In this document: positions 1 to 8,060 of the stretch, piece after piece
How positions within the stretch are numbered: the first letter of the stretch is position 1
Layout of the letters: each line of letters starts with the position of its first letter
DNA from: Bacillota bacterium
GTDB lineage: Bacteria; Bacillota_E; Symbiobacteriia; Symbiobacteriales; Symbiobacteriaceae
Assembly (NCBI GenBank): GCA_003242675.1
Contig: QGVE01000003.1
Span: 6,806 to 70,805 of the forward strand
Direction: 5' to 3'
Length of the DNA: 64,000 nt
Notes under the pieces: generated by a model
Told to the model about the DNA's origin: nothing
What the model saw: the letters and a program-made list of their open reading frames with translations, nothing else
Database searches by the model: none
Translations under genes and position numbers: made by a program

Positions 1-554
1 TGAAGAAGCTGGGGGCGCAGGGCGTGGCCTTCGAGACGATCGTCGCCTCCGGCGTCCGCTCCTCCCTGCCGCACGGGGTGGCCAGCGACAAGGCGTTGGA
101 GGTCGGCGACCTGGTCACCTTCGACTTCGGCGCGCTTTACCAGGGATACTGCTCCGACATGACGCGCACCGTCGTGCTTGGGGAACCTACGGACAAGCAG
201 CGGGAGATCTACGGCATCGTGCTCGAGGCGCAGAAGCGGGGCGTTGCGGCCTGCCGCCCGGGCATCACCGGCAAGGATCTGGACGACGTGTGCCGCTCGT
301 ACATCGCCGAAAAGGGTTACGGCGAGTACTTCGGCCACGGCACGGGACACGGCGTCGGTCGGTTCATCCACGAGGGACCGCGGGTCAGCCAGCGGGGCGG
401 CGACGTGGTGCTCCAGCCGGGGATGGTGATCACGGTGGAGCCGGGCATCTATCTGCCGGGCTGGGGAGGCGTCCGGATCGAGGACATGCTGCTGGTCACC
501 GAGTCGGGGGCTGAGTCGTTTACCCGGTCGCCGAAGGAGCTGCTGATCCTGTAG
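1..554 (+). CDS. Xaa-Pro aminopeptidase, M24 family (3' part only)
   Basis: This is the C-terminal part of a creatinase-fold (M24) metallopeptidase, which removes N-terminal residues preceding proline in the cytoplasm. The frame is open from base 3, so the true start lies before the window. The metal ligands expected for the family are present: the two Asp residues in TFDFGA and SDMTRT, the His in GHGTGHGVG, and the two Glu residues in TVEPGIY and VRIEDM. The order peptidase then efp is the usual Firmicutes arrangement (yqhT-efp in Bacillus). The family call is firm. Exact substrate specificity (Xaa-Pro aminopeptidase versus prolidase) cannot be set from this fragment. Confidence 0.93.
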   Translation, partial: KKLGAQGVAFETIVASGVRSSLPHGVASDKALEVGDLVTFDFGALYQGYCSDMTRTVVLGEPTDKQREIYGIVLEAQKRGVAACRPGITGKDLDDVCRSYIAEKGYGEYFGHGTGHGVGRFIHEGPRVSQRGGDVVLQPGMVITVEPGIYLPGWGGVRIEDMLLVTESGAESFTRSPKELLIL

Positions 555-625
555 AAGTTTGGTTGGTTTTCGCCCCCGGGGCGGAGAAATTCTGGCGCGA
601 AGTGTTGAGCGGAGGGGTTTGCACA

Positions 626-1183
626 GTGATTTCGGTGAACGATCTGCGGAACGGCATGACCATCGAACTGGACGGCACCGTGTACCAGGTTCTCGAGTTC
701 CTCCATGTCAAGCCCGGCAAGGGTGCGGCGTTCGTGCGGACCAAGCTGAAGAACATCCTCACGGGCGCCACCATTGAAACCACCTTCCGCGCGGGCGAGA
801 AGGTGGCCCCGGCGAACGTGGATCGGCGGGAGTACCAGTTCCTGTACGCCGATCAGGGCGTGTGGGTCTTCATGAACACCGAGACCTACGAACAGGTCGA
901 GCTGACCAAGGAGCAGGTCGGCGACGCGCCCAACTTCCTGCTGGAGAACATGACGGTGCAGATCGCCAGCTGGAACGGCCAGATCATCGGCGTCGAACTG
1001 CCCAACACCGTCGAGCTGAAGGTCGTCGAGACGGAGCCCGGCTTCAAGGGCGACACGGCGACGGGCACGTACAAGCCCGCCAAGCTGGAGACCGGGTACG
1101 TGGTCCAGGTCCCGCTGTTCATCAACACCGGCGACGTCATCAAGGTCGACACGCGCACGGGCGAGTACCTGTCGCGGGCCTAG
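626..1183 (+). CDS. efp: elongation factor P
   Basis: EF-P binds stalled ribosomes between the P and E sites and speeds peptide bond formation at proline runs. The GTG at 626 is preceded by GGAGGGG about nine bases upstream and gives 185 residues, the normal length. The same frame is open further upstream, but that extension has no family similarity. The KOW-like N-terminal domain carries the loop KPGKGAAFV with Lys32 at the tip, the residue modified in other bacteria (5-aminopentanol in Bacillus, beta-lysine in E. coli). Two OB-type domains follow, ending in the conserved [11 protein letters not shown]. No modification enzyme gene is visible nearby. A strong terminator follows directly. Confidence 0.97.
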   Translation: MISVNDLRNGMTIELDGTVYQVLEFLHVKPGKGAAFVRTKLKNILTGATIETTFRAGEKVAPANVDRREYQFLYADQGVWVFMNTETYEQVELTKEQVGDAPNFLLENMTVQIASWNGQIIGVELPNTVELKVVETEPGFKGDTATGTYKPAKLETGYVVQVPLFINTGDVIKVDTRTGEYLSRA

Positions 1184-1202
1184 CGTCCACCGAACGGCCT
1201 TC

Positions 1203-1234
1203 GGGGTGCCTTGCGGCACCCCGCTTTGTTTTTT
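1203..1234 (+). terminator. rho-independent terminator after efp
   Basis: A perfect 8-bp stem, GGGGTGCC (1203-1210) and GGCACCCC (1215-1222), with a TTGC tetraloop is followed by a T-rich tract. It separates efp from the next gene. Confidence 0.9.
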
Positions 1235-1289
1235 CGTCAACCCGGGCAGACTAATGCGCGGGACTGCCCCAGGAAGGAGGAGTACTGCC

Positions 1290-1685
1290 GTGAGCGACCT
1301 TCGTGCCCGCGTCGCGTATCTGCAGGGTTTGGCCGAGGGGCTGGACATCGACGTCGACAGCCCGCACGGCCGGCTGCTGGCCGGCGTCCTCGACGTGCTC
1401 GGCGACATCGCCGAGGAGATCGAGGATCTCGCCGAGTTCCAGGAGGACCTCGCCGAATACGTGGACGAGCTGGAAGAGAACCTGTCGTCCGTGGAGGACG
1501 AGGTGTACGGCGGGGACGAGATCGTGTTCGTCCCCGAGGACGGCGCGGACGACGTCGTCGTGCTGACCTGTCCCCGGTGCGGCGAGCCGGTCGGTGCGCA
1601 GGGCGGGCAGGTCCCCGACGAGGACCTGGAGGTGACCTGCCCGGTCTGCGGCTGCACGATGGAACCCGACGAAGCCTATGAATGA
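1290..1685 (+). CDS. acidic coiled-coil protein with C-terminal zinc ribbon (CD1247-like)
   Basis: The GTG at 1290 follows AGGAAGGAGG with good spacing and gives 131 residues. The first 60 or so residues are helical and very acidic (GDIAEEIEDLAEFQEDLAEY), matching the small CD1247 N-terminal domain found in clostridia and related Firmicutes. The C-terminus has two CxxC pairs, CPRCGEP and CPVCGC, about 25 residues apart, the signature of a structural zinc ribbon. The function is not known. It lies alone between the efp terminator and the sporulation operon, as related genes often do in clostridia. A role in nucleic-acid or protein binding is only a guess from the zinc ribbon. Confidence 0.8.
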   Translation: MSDLRARVAYLQGLAEGLDIDVDSPHGRLLAGVLDVLGDIAEEIEDLAEFQEDLAEYVDELEENLSSVEDEVYGGDEIVFVPEDGADDVVVLTCPRCGEPVGAQGGQVPDEDLEVTCPVCGCTMEPDEAYE

Positions 1686-1762
1686 GGCGTGAAGCGATCG
1701 CACGGGGCCGCCCCCGGGCCGAGGGCCCGGACGGGGCGGCCCTCGCGCGCACCGCGCAGTCT

Positions 1763-1791
1763 TCATAACGGGGGACAGGCCGGCATAGCAT
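1763..1791 (+). promoter_or_regulatory. candidate sigma-E promoter of the spoIIIA operon
   Basis: TCATAAC at 1763 and CATAGCAT at 1784 resemble the -35 and -10 elements of mother-cell sigma-E promoters (consensus ending CATACAnT). CATAA and CATAG are separated by 15 bases, exactly as upstream of spoIIM in this window. In Bacillus the spoIIIA operon is transcribed by sigma-E. Confidence 0.55.
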
Positions 1792-1817
1792 CTCTCAACA
1801 GGAAGGGGGGACGAGCC

Positions 1818-2780
1818 GTGGTGCCGGAGCCGCTGGAGCGGGAGATCCTGGCCTGCGTGGCCCCGCGCCTCGCCGACCTCCTGCGCCGGGCCGTGCCGCT
1901 CCTGCCCGCGCCGCCGGAGGAGATCCGCATCCGCCAGGACCGGCCGCTGCAGCTGATCTACGCCGGCGGCGACGCCTTCGTCACCCCGGACGGGCGTCTG
2001 ACCGCGGACCCCGCCCGGGCGATGCGGCCGGACGCGGACGACCTGCAGCGCACCTTCCAGCTGATGGCCAAGGGGTCTGTCTACGCCTGGGAGGAGGAGG
2101 TCCGGGGTGGGTTCCTGACCCTGGAAGGCGGCCACCGGGTCGGCCTCTGCGGGCGGGCGGTGACCGAAGGGGGGCGCATCCGCACCCTGAAGCAGGTGGC
2201 CAGCCTGAACATCCGCATCGCCCGGGAGGTGCCGGGGGCCGCCGACGGCCTGCTGCCGCACCTCGTGCGCGGGGGCCGGTTCCTCTCGACCCTGCTCATC
2301 TCCCCGCCCCAGGCCGGCAAGACGACCCTGCTCCGGGACCTGGTGCGGCAGCTTTCGACGGGGGTGCCGCGCCTGGGGCTGCGGGGCCTGAAGGTGGGGC
2401 TGGTGGACGAGCGGTCGGAGGTCGCCGGCTGCGTGCGGGGCGTGCCCCAGCGGGACGTGGGGCCGCGCACGGACGTGCTGGACGGCTGCCCCAAGGCCGA
2501 GGGGCTGATGCTCATGATCCGGGCGCTCTCGCCCCAGGTGGTGGCCGTGGACGAGATCGGCCGGCCGGAGGACGCGGTCGCCGTGATGGAGGCCCTCCAC
2601 GCCGGCGTGGCGGTGCTGGCCACGGCCCACGGCTGGAACCTGGCCGACGTGCGCCGCCGGCCCGCCCTCGCCGAGCTCCTGAAGGTGGGGGCCTTCGAGC
2701 GGGCCGTGATCCTCGGCCGGAGCCGGGGGCCCGGCACCGTGGAGGCGGTGATCGATCCCGCCCGGGAGGTGGTGGCATGA
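1818..2780 (+). CDS. spoIIIAA: stage III sporulation protein AA, secretion-type ATPase
   Basis: SpoIIIAA is the cytoplasmic ATPase of the SpoIIIA-SpoIIQ channel that links mother cell and forespore. It is related to type II/IV secretion ATPases. The Walker A motif SPPQAGKTT and a Walker B-type stretch ending VVAVDEIG are clear. The tandem GTG at 1818/1821 sits 7-10 bases after GGAAGGGGGG; 1818 gives 320 residues, close to the usual 307-330. The open frame reaches back to 1689, but that stretch crosses the candidate promoter. The stop overlaps the start of spoIIIAB (ATGA), implying coupled translation. This is the first gene of an eight-gene operon. Confidence 0.95.
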   Translation: MVPEPLEREILACVAPRLADLLRRAVPLLPAPPEEIRIRQDRPLQLIYAGGDAFVTPDGRLTADPARAMRPDADDLQRTFQLMAKGSVYAWEEEVRGGFLTLEGGHRVGLCGRAVTEGGRIRTLKQVASLNIRIAREVPGAADGLLPHLVRGGRFLSTLLISPPQAGKTTLLRDLVRQLSTGVPRLGLRGLKVGLVDERSEVAGCVRGVPQRDVGPRTDVLDGCPKAEGLMLMIRALSPQVVAVDEIGRPEDAVAVMEALHAGVAVLATAHGWNLADVRRRPALAELLKVGAFERAVILGRSRGPGTVEAVIDPAREVVA

Positions 2781-3298
2781 CGCTGAAATGGCTCGGCGCC
2801 GCGCTCACGGTGCTGGCGCCGGCGTGGGTCGGGTTTCAGATCGCCTCCCGCTACGCGCGCCGGCCGGCGGAGCTCAGGGCCTTTCAGAACGGCCTGGCGG
2901 TGCTGGTCACCGAGGTGGAGTACGGGGCGACCCCGATGCCCGACGCCCTGCAGAGCGCCGCCCGGGCCGCCGGGCCGGTGGCCGGGGGGATCCTGGCCGA
3001 CGCGGCGAGGCGGCTCCGGGCAGGAGGGGGCATCACCCCCGGCGAGGCCCTGGCGGCCGCCCTGGCGGAGCGGCGCGGCACGACCTGCCTGAAGCCGGCG
3101 GACGAAGAGATCCTGGGGGCCCTGGTGCCGGTCCTGGGCCTTTCCGACCGGCGGGACCAGGTGCGCCACCTGCGCCTGGCCCTGGACCGGCTTGCGGCGG
3201 CCGAGGCGGAGGCGGCGGAGGAGCGCCGGCGCTACGAGAAGGTCTACCGGTACGCCGGGGTGCTCTCGGGCCTGGCTCTGGTGCTGATTCTGATCTAG
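2777..3298 (+). CDS. spoIIIAB: stage III sporulation protein AB
   Basis: SpoIIIAB is a mother-cell membrane protein of the SpoIIIA complex, structurally like the F component of type II secretion and type IV pilus systems. The 173-residue length matches the family. A hydrophobic N-terminal segment (about residues 5-22), a helical soluble middle and a C-terminal membrane segment ending GVLSGLALVLILI are visible. The ATG overlaps the spoIIIAA stop by four bases. Assignment rests on similarity plus strict gene order AA-AB-AC-AD-AE-AF-AG-AH. Confidence 0.94.
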   Translation: MTLKWLGAALTVLAPAWVGFQIASRYARRPAELRAFQNGLAVLVTEVEYGATPMPDALQSAARAAGPVAGGILADAARRLRAGGGITPGEALAAALAERRGTTCLKPADEEILGALVPVLGLSDRRDQVRHLRLALDRLAAAEAEAAEERRRYEKVYRYAGVLSGLALVLILI

Positions 3299-3314
3299 GT
3301 GGAGGGTGAGCCCG

Positions 3315-3512
3315 GTGGACGTGCAGCTCTTGTTCCGCATCGCCGGGGTCGGCATCATCGTGGCGGTCATGGCCACCGTGCTGAAGCAGGCCGGCAAGGA
3401 CGAGCAGGGCCAGATGGTGGCCCTGGTGGGCGTCCTCGTGGTGCTCATGATGGTGGTGACCCTGCTCGGCAGGTTCTTCAACCTGGTGAAGGCGACCTTC
3501 GGCATGTACTGA
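3315..3512 (+). CDS. spoIIIAC: stage III sporulation protein AC
   Basis: This is a very small two-helix membrane protein of the SpoIIIA channel. The GTG at 3315 is about nine bases after AGGTGGAGG and gives 65 residues beginning VDVQLLFRIAGVG, aligning with the Bacillus start. An in-frame GTG at 3306 would add three residues but abuts the ribosome binding site, so it is less likely. Two hydrophobic helices (about 5-25 and 35-55) are separated by a polar KQAGKDEQG loop. Confidence 0.92.
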   Translation: MDVQLLFRIAGVGIIVAVMATVLKQAGKDEQGQMVALVGVLVVLMMVVTLLGRFFNLVKATFGMY

Positions 3513-3554
3513 CGGCCGCGCCGGTCGGATTCCGGCGGGACGGGGGGAGGGCCT

Positions 3555-3941
3555 GTGGAGATCCTGCAGATCGTCGGCCTGGGGCTGCTCGCGGGAATGC
3601 TGATCAGCGTGCTCCGGCAGCACCGGCCGGAGCTGGCCATGCAGCTCTCGATCGCCGCCGGGGTGATGCTCTTCGCCCTGATGATGGCCAGGGTGCTCCG
3701 GGTGGTGGAGGTCATTCAGACCCTCGCCACCCGGGCGTCGCTGGAGCACGCGCACGTCGACACGGTCCTGAAGATCATCGGGATCGCGTACATTGCCGAC
3801 TTCGGCGCCCAGGTGCTCTCGGATGCGGGGGAGAAGGCCGTGGCCACCAAGGTGGAGATGGCGGGCAAGGTCATCATCCTGCTCCTGGCGGTGCCGATCA
3901 TCCTCGCGGTGCTGGAGGCGATCCTGAACCTGCTGGGCTAG
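3555..3941 (+). CDS. spoIIIAD: stage III sporulation protein AD
   Basis: SpoIIIAD is a membrane component of the mother cell-forespore channel. The protein has 128 residues and starts at a GTG after a GGGGGAGG ribosome binding site. Four hydrophobic segments are visible, with the family-typical IIGIAYIADFGAQVLSDAGE in the second half, where the charged residues lie between helices. It sits 42 bases after spoIIIAC and 11 bases before spoIIIAE, inside the single spoIIIA transcription unit. Confidence 0.95.
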   Translation: MEILQIVGLGLLAGMLISVLRQHRPELAMQLSIAAGVMLFALMMARVLRVVEVIQTLATRASLEHAHVDTVLKIIGIAYIADFGAQVLSDAGEKAVATKVEMAGKVIILLLAVPIILAVLEAILNLLG

Positions 3942-3952
3942 GAGGGCGGGGC

Positions 3953-5131
3953 GTGAAGCGCACATGGTGGTGGGTCCTGCTTCTGCTCCTGCTGGCCCTC
4001 ACCGCCCGGCCTGCGGCGGCCGAGGAGCCGGCGGATCCCGGCGGCCTGCTGTGGCAGCAGGCCGCGGCCCTGGACACCGGCGCCATCGAGCGGTTCCTGG
4101 AAGAGGTGAACCGCACCTGGGAGGGCTACGGGCCCGACATCAGCCTCGGCGACTTCCTGCGCCTCTTCAGCGGGGAGGATGTCCCATCCCTCTCGGCCGG
4201 TGCGATCCTCAGGGGCTTGCTGCGCTACTTAGCCCGCGAGGTGGTCGCAAACGCCGACCTGCTCCTGAAGCTGGTGGTGCTGGCCCTGGCCGCGGCCGTC
4301 CTCGGGCAGATGCAGGCGGCCTTCAACGCGGAGGCGGCGGGCAGCGCGGCGTACTGGGTCATCTACCTGGTGCTGGTGGGGCTGGCGGTGACGGGGTTCG
4401 GCCTCGCGGCGGGGGCCGCCCGCCAGGTGATGGAGAGCCTGAACGCCTTCATGCTGGCCATGCTGCCGACCCTGCTCACCGTCCTCATCGCCCTGGGCGG
4501 GACGGCGACGGCGGCGATCTTCCAGCCGCTGATGGTCACCCTGCTGAACGTCACCAGCAACGTCATGGTGGGAGTGGTCTTTCCCCTCGCCTTCCTCGCG
4601 GCGGTGCTGGACATCGTCTCGGGCCTCAGCGACAAGTACCGGCTCTCCCACCTGGCCGACCTGCTCCGGCAGGGCGCCCTGGTGACGCTGGGAGCCACCG
4701 CGACGGTCTTCCTGGGGACCGTGGCGGTGAAGGGCGCTGCCGGAGCCGTGGCCGACGGGCTGTCGGTGAAGGCGGCCAAGTTCGTCACCGGCACCTTCGT
4801 CCCGGTCATCGGCAAGACCCTGGCCGACGCCAGCGACCTGATCGTCGGCTCCTCCCTGCTCCTGAAGAACGCGCTGGGGATGCTCGGGGCCAGCGCCATC
4901 TTCTTCCTCGTCGCCTTCCCGCTGCTGAAGATCCTGAGCATCTCCTGGGTCTACCAGCTGGCCGGCGCCCTGGTGCAGCCCGCCGGAGCGGGGGAGATCG
5001 CCCGGATGCTGACGACCATGGCGAAGTCGCTGCACCTGCTGTTCGCCGCGGTGGGCATGGTGGCGCTCATGTTCTTCATCTCCCTCGTGGTGATCGTGGG
5101 TTCGGCCAACGTGGCCGTGATGGTGAGGTGA
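3953..5131 (+). CDS. spoIIIAE: stage III sporulation protein AE
   Basis: SpoIIIAE is the large polytopic membrane protein of the SpoIIIA channel. The GTG at 3953 follows GGAGGGCGGG and gives 392 residues, near the Bacillus length of 399. The N-terminus is a clear signal peptide (KR, then a Leu-rich core, then ARPAAA-E with likely cleavage near residue 23). An extracytoplasmic helical domain follows, then about seven to eight membrane helices up to the C-terminus FFISLVVIVGSANVAVMVR. The same frame is open from 3299, but that upstream stretch is a shadow of spoIIIAC/AD. Confidence 0.95.
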   Translation: MKRTWWWVLLLLLLALTARPAAAEEPADPGGLLWQQAAALDTGAIERFLEEVNRTWEGYGPDISLGDFLRLFSGEDVPSLSAGAILRGLLRYLAREVVANADLLLKLVVLALAAAVLGQMQAAFNAEAAGSAAYWVIYLVLVGLAVTGFGLAAGAARQVMESLNAFMLAMLPTLLTVLIALGGTATAAIFQPLMVTLLNVTSNVMVGVVFPLAFLAAVLDIVSGLSDKYRLSHLADLLRQGALVTLGATATVFLGTVAVKGAAGAVADGLSVKAAKFVTGTFVPVIGKTLADASDLIVGSSLLLKNALGMLGASAIFFLVAFPLLKILSISWVYQLAGALVQPAGAGEIARMLTTMAKSLHLLFAAVGMVALMFFISLVVIVGSANVAVMVR

Positions 5132-5135
5132 GGCC

Positions 5136-5786
5136 ATGGCCGCGCTGACGGAGTGGGTGCGGGGGCTGGTGCTCCTCGTGGTGCTGGCCTCGCTCCTCGA
5201 GATGCTCCTGCCCATGGGGGGCATGAAGCGGTTCGTCCGGCTGACCATGGGACTCCTCATCATGCTGGGGATCGTGCGGCCGATCCTGGCCCTCCTGGGC
5301 GGGCAGGTCGCCCTCGACCCGGGGCCCTGGGCGGAGCCCGCTGCCGGCCTGCCGAGCCTGAGCGAGATCGAGCAGGAGGCCGGCCGCTTCCGGGAGCGCA
5401 CGCAGGCGCTGCTCCTGGAGGAGCTGGAGGAGCGCCTCCGGCGCACGGCCCAGGACGCGGCCCGGTCCGTGGACGGGATCGCGGCGGCGACGGCTTCGGT
5501 GGAGCTGACGAGCGGCCCCCGGATGGACACGGTAGAGGTGGAGCGGGTCACGGTGACCGTGCTGCTCGGGTCCCGCTTCGGCCAGGTCCGCCCCGTGGCG
5601 CCGGTGCGGATCGGCGGGGAGGAGCAGGCGGCGGGGGATGGGTCCGGCCCGCGGGTCCGGGCGCCGACGCCGGCGGAGGCACCCCTGGCGGAGGCGGTGC
5701 GGCGCCGGGTCGCCGAGCAGCTGGGCCTGGCCGGTTCGGACATGGTGACGGTCTGGATCGAGAGTGCGGAGACGGCGGGGAGGTAG
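5136..5786 (+). CDS. spoIIIAF: stage III sporulation protein AF
   Basis: SpoIIIAF is a membrane-anchored component of the SpoIIIA channel. The 216-residue protein has two N-terminal membrane helices (about 7-27 and 33-50) followed by a soluble region with a helical, charged stretch (about 75-105) and a C-terminal alpha/beta domain of the ring-forming type. It begins four bases after spoIIIAE, with an ATG inside GAGGCCATGG. The C-terminus ends MVTVWIESAETAGR, and the stop is four bases before the spoIIIAG start. Confidence 0.93.
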   Translation: MAALTEWVRGLVLLVVLASLLEMLLPMGGMKRFVRLTMGLLIMLGIVRPILALLGGQVALDPGPWAEPAAGLPSLSEIEQEAGRFRERTQALLLEELEERLRRTAQDAARSVDGIAAATASVELTSGPRMDTVEVERVTVTVLLGSRFGQVRPVAPVRIGGEEQAAGDGSGPRVRAPTPAEAPLAEAVRRRVAEQLGLAGSDMVTVWIESAETAGR

Positions 5787-5790
5787 TGGC

Positions 5791-6426
5791 ATGGGCGGGC
5801 GGAACGCGCCGGGACAGGGGTCCGACAGTCTGTGGAGCTGGCTGGGCGGGCTGGTGCTTTCGAAGGAGCAGGCGAAGCTGGTGTCCCTGCTCGCGGTGGC
5901 GCTCTTCATCGGGATCCTGCTCTTGCAGTCGGACGAGCTGTTCGGTGTGGGCGCGGGCGGCGCACCCGTCGACCCGGTACCCGGCGCCACGCTGGCGGGG
6001 ACGGCCAGCGCGGAGGACGAGCTGACCCGGCTGGAGCGGCAGATGGCGGCCGAGCTGGAGGCGATGCTGGGGCAGATCGCGGGGGCGGGGCGGGTCCGGG
6101 TGATGGTCACCCTCGCCGCCGGCCCGGCGATCCAGGTGGTGAAGAACACGACGGTGGATCAGTCCACCACGACGGAGCAGGCAGCGGACAGCTCGACCCG
6201 CCGGACCGAGTCGATCAACACGCGGGAGGACCACGTCTTCACCCGGAACGGGTCGTCCGAGCAGCCCGTCATCGCCCAGACGACCGCGCCGGAGGTCGCC
6301 GGGGTGCTCATCGTGGCCGAGGGCGCGCGGGACGTGCGCATCCGGGCGCGCCTTCTGGACGCCGCGATGGTCGCCCTGAACGTTCCCGCCAACCGCATTC
6401 AGGTGGTGCCGGCAGATGGGAGGTAG
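5791..6426 (+). CDS. spoIIIAG: stage III sporulation protein AG
   Basis: SpoIIIAG forms a large ring in the intermembrane space between mother cell and forespore. The ATG at 5791 gives 211 residues. One transmembrane helix (about residues 28-47) is followed by a ring-building domain with a typical beta-insertion rich in Thr and Ser (about 115-155, VKNTTVDQSTTTEQ). The C-terminal half (VAGVLIVAEGARDVRIRARL) is the RBM3-like fold. An in-frame start at 5764 is possible but overlaps spoIIIAF. Its gap to spoIIIAH is four bases. Confidence 0.94.
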   Translation: MGGRNAPGQGSDSLWSWLGGLVLSKEQAKLVSLLAVALFIGILLLQSDELFGVGAGGAPVDPVPGATLAGTASAEDELTRLERQMAAELEAMLGQIAGAGRVRVMVTLAAGPAIQVVKNTTVDQSTTTEQAADSSTRRTESINTREDHVFTRNGSSEQPVIAQTTAPEVAGVLIVAEGARDVRIRARLLDAAMVALNVPANRIQVVPADGR

Positions 6427-6430
6427 CGCC

Positions 6431-7021
6431 GTGTTCATCGTCAAGCGGGGTTCCGAGCTGATGCGGTTTGCGCTCTACGTGCTGGTGGTCGCGTCGCTGA
6501 TGTGGTACGTGGTCAGCCGGTTCGGCGAGTGGCGCGCCGCGCAGGCCCCCTCGGGCGGGACCGCCCTGGCGGACGGGCCGGCGCCGCTGCCCGGACCGGG
6601 GCCGGAGGGCGCGGCGGAAGAGACCCTGCTCCGGGCGGAGGAGTCCGCGCTGGCGGAGGCGGGCGAAGGGGTCGACTACTTTGCGGAGTACCGGATCGAG
6701 CGGGAGCGGGCCCGGGGCGCCCTCGGCGACCGGCTGCGGGAGATCATGGAATCGGAGGCCGCGGCGCCGGAAGTGCGGCAGGAAGCCGCGGCCCGGTACC
6801 TGGAGCTCGGACGGCGGGCGGCCCTGGAGAGCCAGGCCGAGGCCCTGGTCAAGGCCAGGGGCTTCCACGACGTCATCGTGCACCTGGCCGACGGGTCCGC
6901 GCAGGTGGTGGTCAAGGCGCGGAGCCTGTCGCAGCAGCAGGTCGCGCAGATCATCGACACGGTGAGCCGGATCACCGGCGTGCGGGCCACGGCGATCACC
7001 GTGGTGGCGCGGGACGAGTGA
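6431..7021 (+). CDS. spoIIIAH: stage III sporulation protein AH
   Basis: SpoIIIAH is the YscJ/FliF-like mother-cell partner of SpoIIQ. The GTG at 6431 gives 196 residues, preceded by GGGAGG inside the end of spoIIIAG; an in-frame ATG at 6416 would overlap spoIIIAG by eleven bases. A single N-terminal membrane helix (about 12-30) is followed by a Pro/Gly-rich linker, a charged helical region (DYFAEYRIERERARG) and the C-terminal domain AEALVKARGFHDVIVHLADG. That domain matches the family's SpoIIQ-binding fold. No SpoIIQ gene lies in this window. Confidence 0.94.
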   Translation: MFIVKRGSELMRFALYVLVVASLMWYVVSRFGEWRAAQAPSGGTALADGPAPLPGPGPEGAAEETLLRAEESALAEAGEGVDYFAEYRIERERARGALGDRLREIMESEAAAPEVRQEAAARYLELGRRAALESQAEALVKARGFHDVIVHLADGSAQVVVKARSLSQQQVAQIIDTVSRITGVRATAITVVARDE

Positions 7022-7036
7022 CGGGGCCCCTCGCGG

Positions 7037-7066
7037 TTGGCCGCGGCGCGGGTTGTGGTTTAGAAT
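7037..7066 (+). promoter_or_regulatory. candidate sigma-A promoter
   Basis: TTGGCC at 7037 and TAGAAT at 7061 are separated by 18 bases, matching four and five of six consensus positions. It lies about 40 bases before the next start codon and would uncouple that gene from the spoIIIA operon. Confidence 0.5.
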
Positions 7067-7112
7067 AGGTGCGAATGGTGGGGGCGCCGCCCCCTCGCAC
7101 GGGAGGAAGTGT

Positions 7113-7934
7113 ATGAGCCCTTCGTTCCTGCAAGCGCTGCTCACCCGGCTCCGGGAGGAGCCGGCCGTGCTGGCCGTTTACGTGGACCGCTCCTCGTCGG
7201 AGCCGGATTCTGGCGAAGTCCATGAGGTCACCCTCCACCTGGCGGTGGAGGGCGCCTTCGCGCAGGGAGTGGGCGCGTGGGCATCCGCACTGCCGGATGT
7301 GATCTACAGCGGGCCCGAGCCCCATGGCTGGACGGTGATCACGGCGGACGGTGTGGAGTGGCGCCTCTGCCTCTGCGCCGGAGCGGACGTCCCGGCGGGG
7401 CTTGAGCCGGTGTTCGACCGCCGGGAGCCCCGCGGCGGGCCGGCCGCCCCGCCCAAGGCCGCGGGCGCCGCGCAGGGCGGCGCCGCCGTGCCGGATCTGG
7501 CGGCGCTGGTGGGGGCCTTCTGGCGCGATCTCTACCGGGCCGGGCGGGCGATCCGGGCCGGCCGCACACTCACCGCCCACCACTGGCTCTTCACCTGCGG
7601 CGGCCACCTGATCGACCTGTACCGGCTCGCGCTGCAGCCCGACTCGCCTGGCCGGGGATGGGTGGGCGCGGACGAGGTGCCCGGGCTGGCGCGCGCCCTG
7701 GAGCCGGTGCGGCCGTTCCTCAGCGCGGCGCTGGAGGGCCGGTCCCAGCGGCGTGCGGCGCACAAGCTGGCCGAGGCCTTCGAGGGGCTGGTGCTGCCCC
7801 TCTGCCAGCGGCTCGGCCTCGCCTACCCCATGGCCCTGCGCACCCAGGCGTTCCGGAGCCTGGAGCCGGAGCCCACCCCCGATGTCCCAGGTCCGGGAAG
7901 CGGGGCAGACCCGGGGAGCCGGGCGAAGCCGTGA
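7113..7934 (+). CDS. hypothetical protein, possibly a degenerate nucleotidyltransferase
   Basis: I do not recognise this 273-residue protein firmly. The ATG at 7113 follows CGGGAGGAAG. Residues 1-110 alternate strands and helices (AVLAVYVDRSSSEP, EVTLHLAVEG, WTVITADGVEWRLCL). Residues 125-245 form a helical region with FWRDLYRAGRAIRAGRTL, HHWLFTCGGHLIDLYRLAL and FEGLVLPLCQRLGLAYP. That two-part layout resembles small-molecule nucleotidyltransferases with a C-terminal helical domain, but the GSxxxG...DxD catalytic motif is not visible. If the family is right, the protein is catalytically degenerate. The C-terminal 25 residues are Pro/Gly-rich. It lies between spoIIIAH and asp23, where Bacillus has accBC. 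Confidence 0.6.
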   Translation: MSPSFLQALLTRLREEPAVLAVYVDRSSSEPDSGEVHEVTLHLAVEGAFAQGVGAWASALPDVIYSGPEPHGWTVITADGVEWRLCLCAGADVPAGLEPVFDRREPRGGPAAPPKAAGAAQGGAAVPDLAALVGAFWRDLYRAGRAIRAGRTLTAHHWLFTCGGHLIDLYRLALQPDSPGRGWVGADEVPGLARALEPVRPFLSAALEGRSQRRAAHKLAEAFEGLVLPLCQRLGLAYPMALRTQAFRSLEPEPTPDVPGPGSGADPGSRAKP

Positions 7935-8010
7935 CGTCGGTGACAGCGGCTGGCAAGCTGTGCTACTATGAGCATGCGAAGGGTCAGCCGCTTTCCCGGC
8001 CTGTATCCCT

Positions 8011-8038
8011 TTGCCAGCGGGCTGGTATACTACATAAC
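8011..8038 (+). promoter_or_regulatory. candidate sigma-A promoter of the asp23-amaP genes
   Basis: TTGCCA at 8011 (five of six) and CATAAC at 8033 (four of six) are 16 bases apart. A TATACT hexamer at 8026 is an alternative -10 without a good partner. Confidence 0.35.
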
Positions 8039-8060
8039 GTGCGGCGGAGGCGAGGGGTGG

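Noticed and set aside
449..1657. Long minus-strand open frame over efp and similar large antisense frames across the window (for example 19835-22477, 24961-26913, 59812-62208)
   Set aside because: They are shadows of plus-strand genes, caused by the scarcity of stop codons at high GC. They show no recognisable domains, have biased Arg/Pro/His composition and lack ribosome binding sites.
1689..1817. Longer N-terminus for SpoIIIAA starting at 1689
   Set aside because: The added 43 residues have no family similarity, and the DNA contains the candidate sigma-E promoter; the GTG at 1818 has a strong ribosome binding site.
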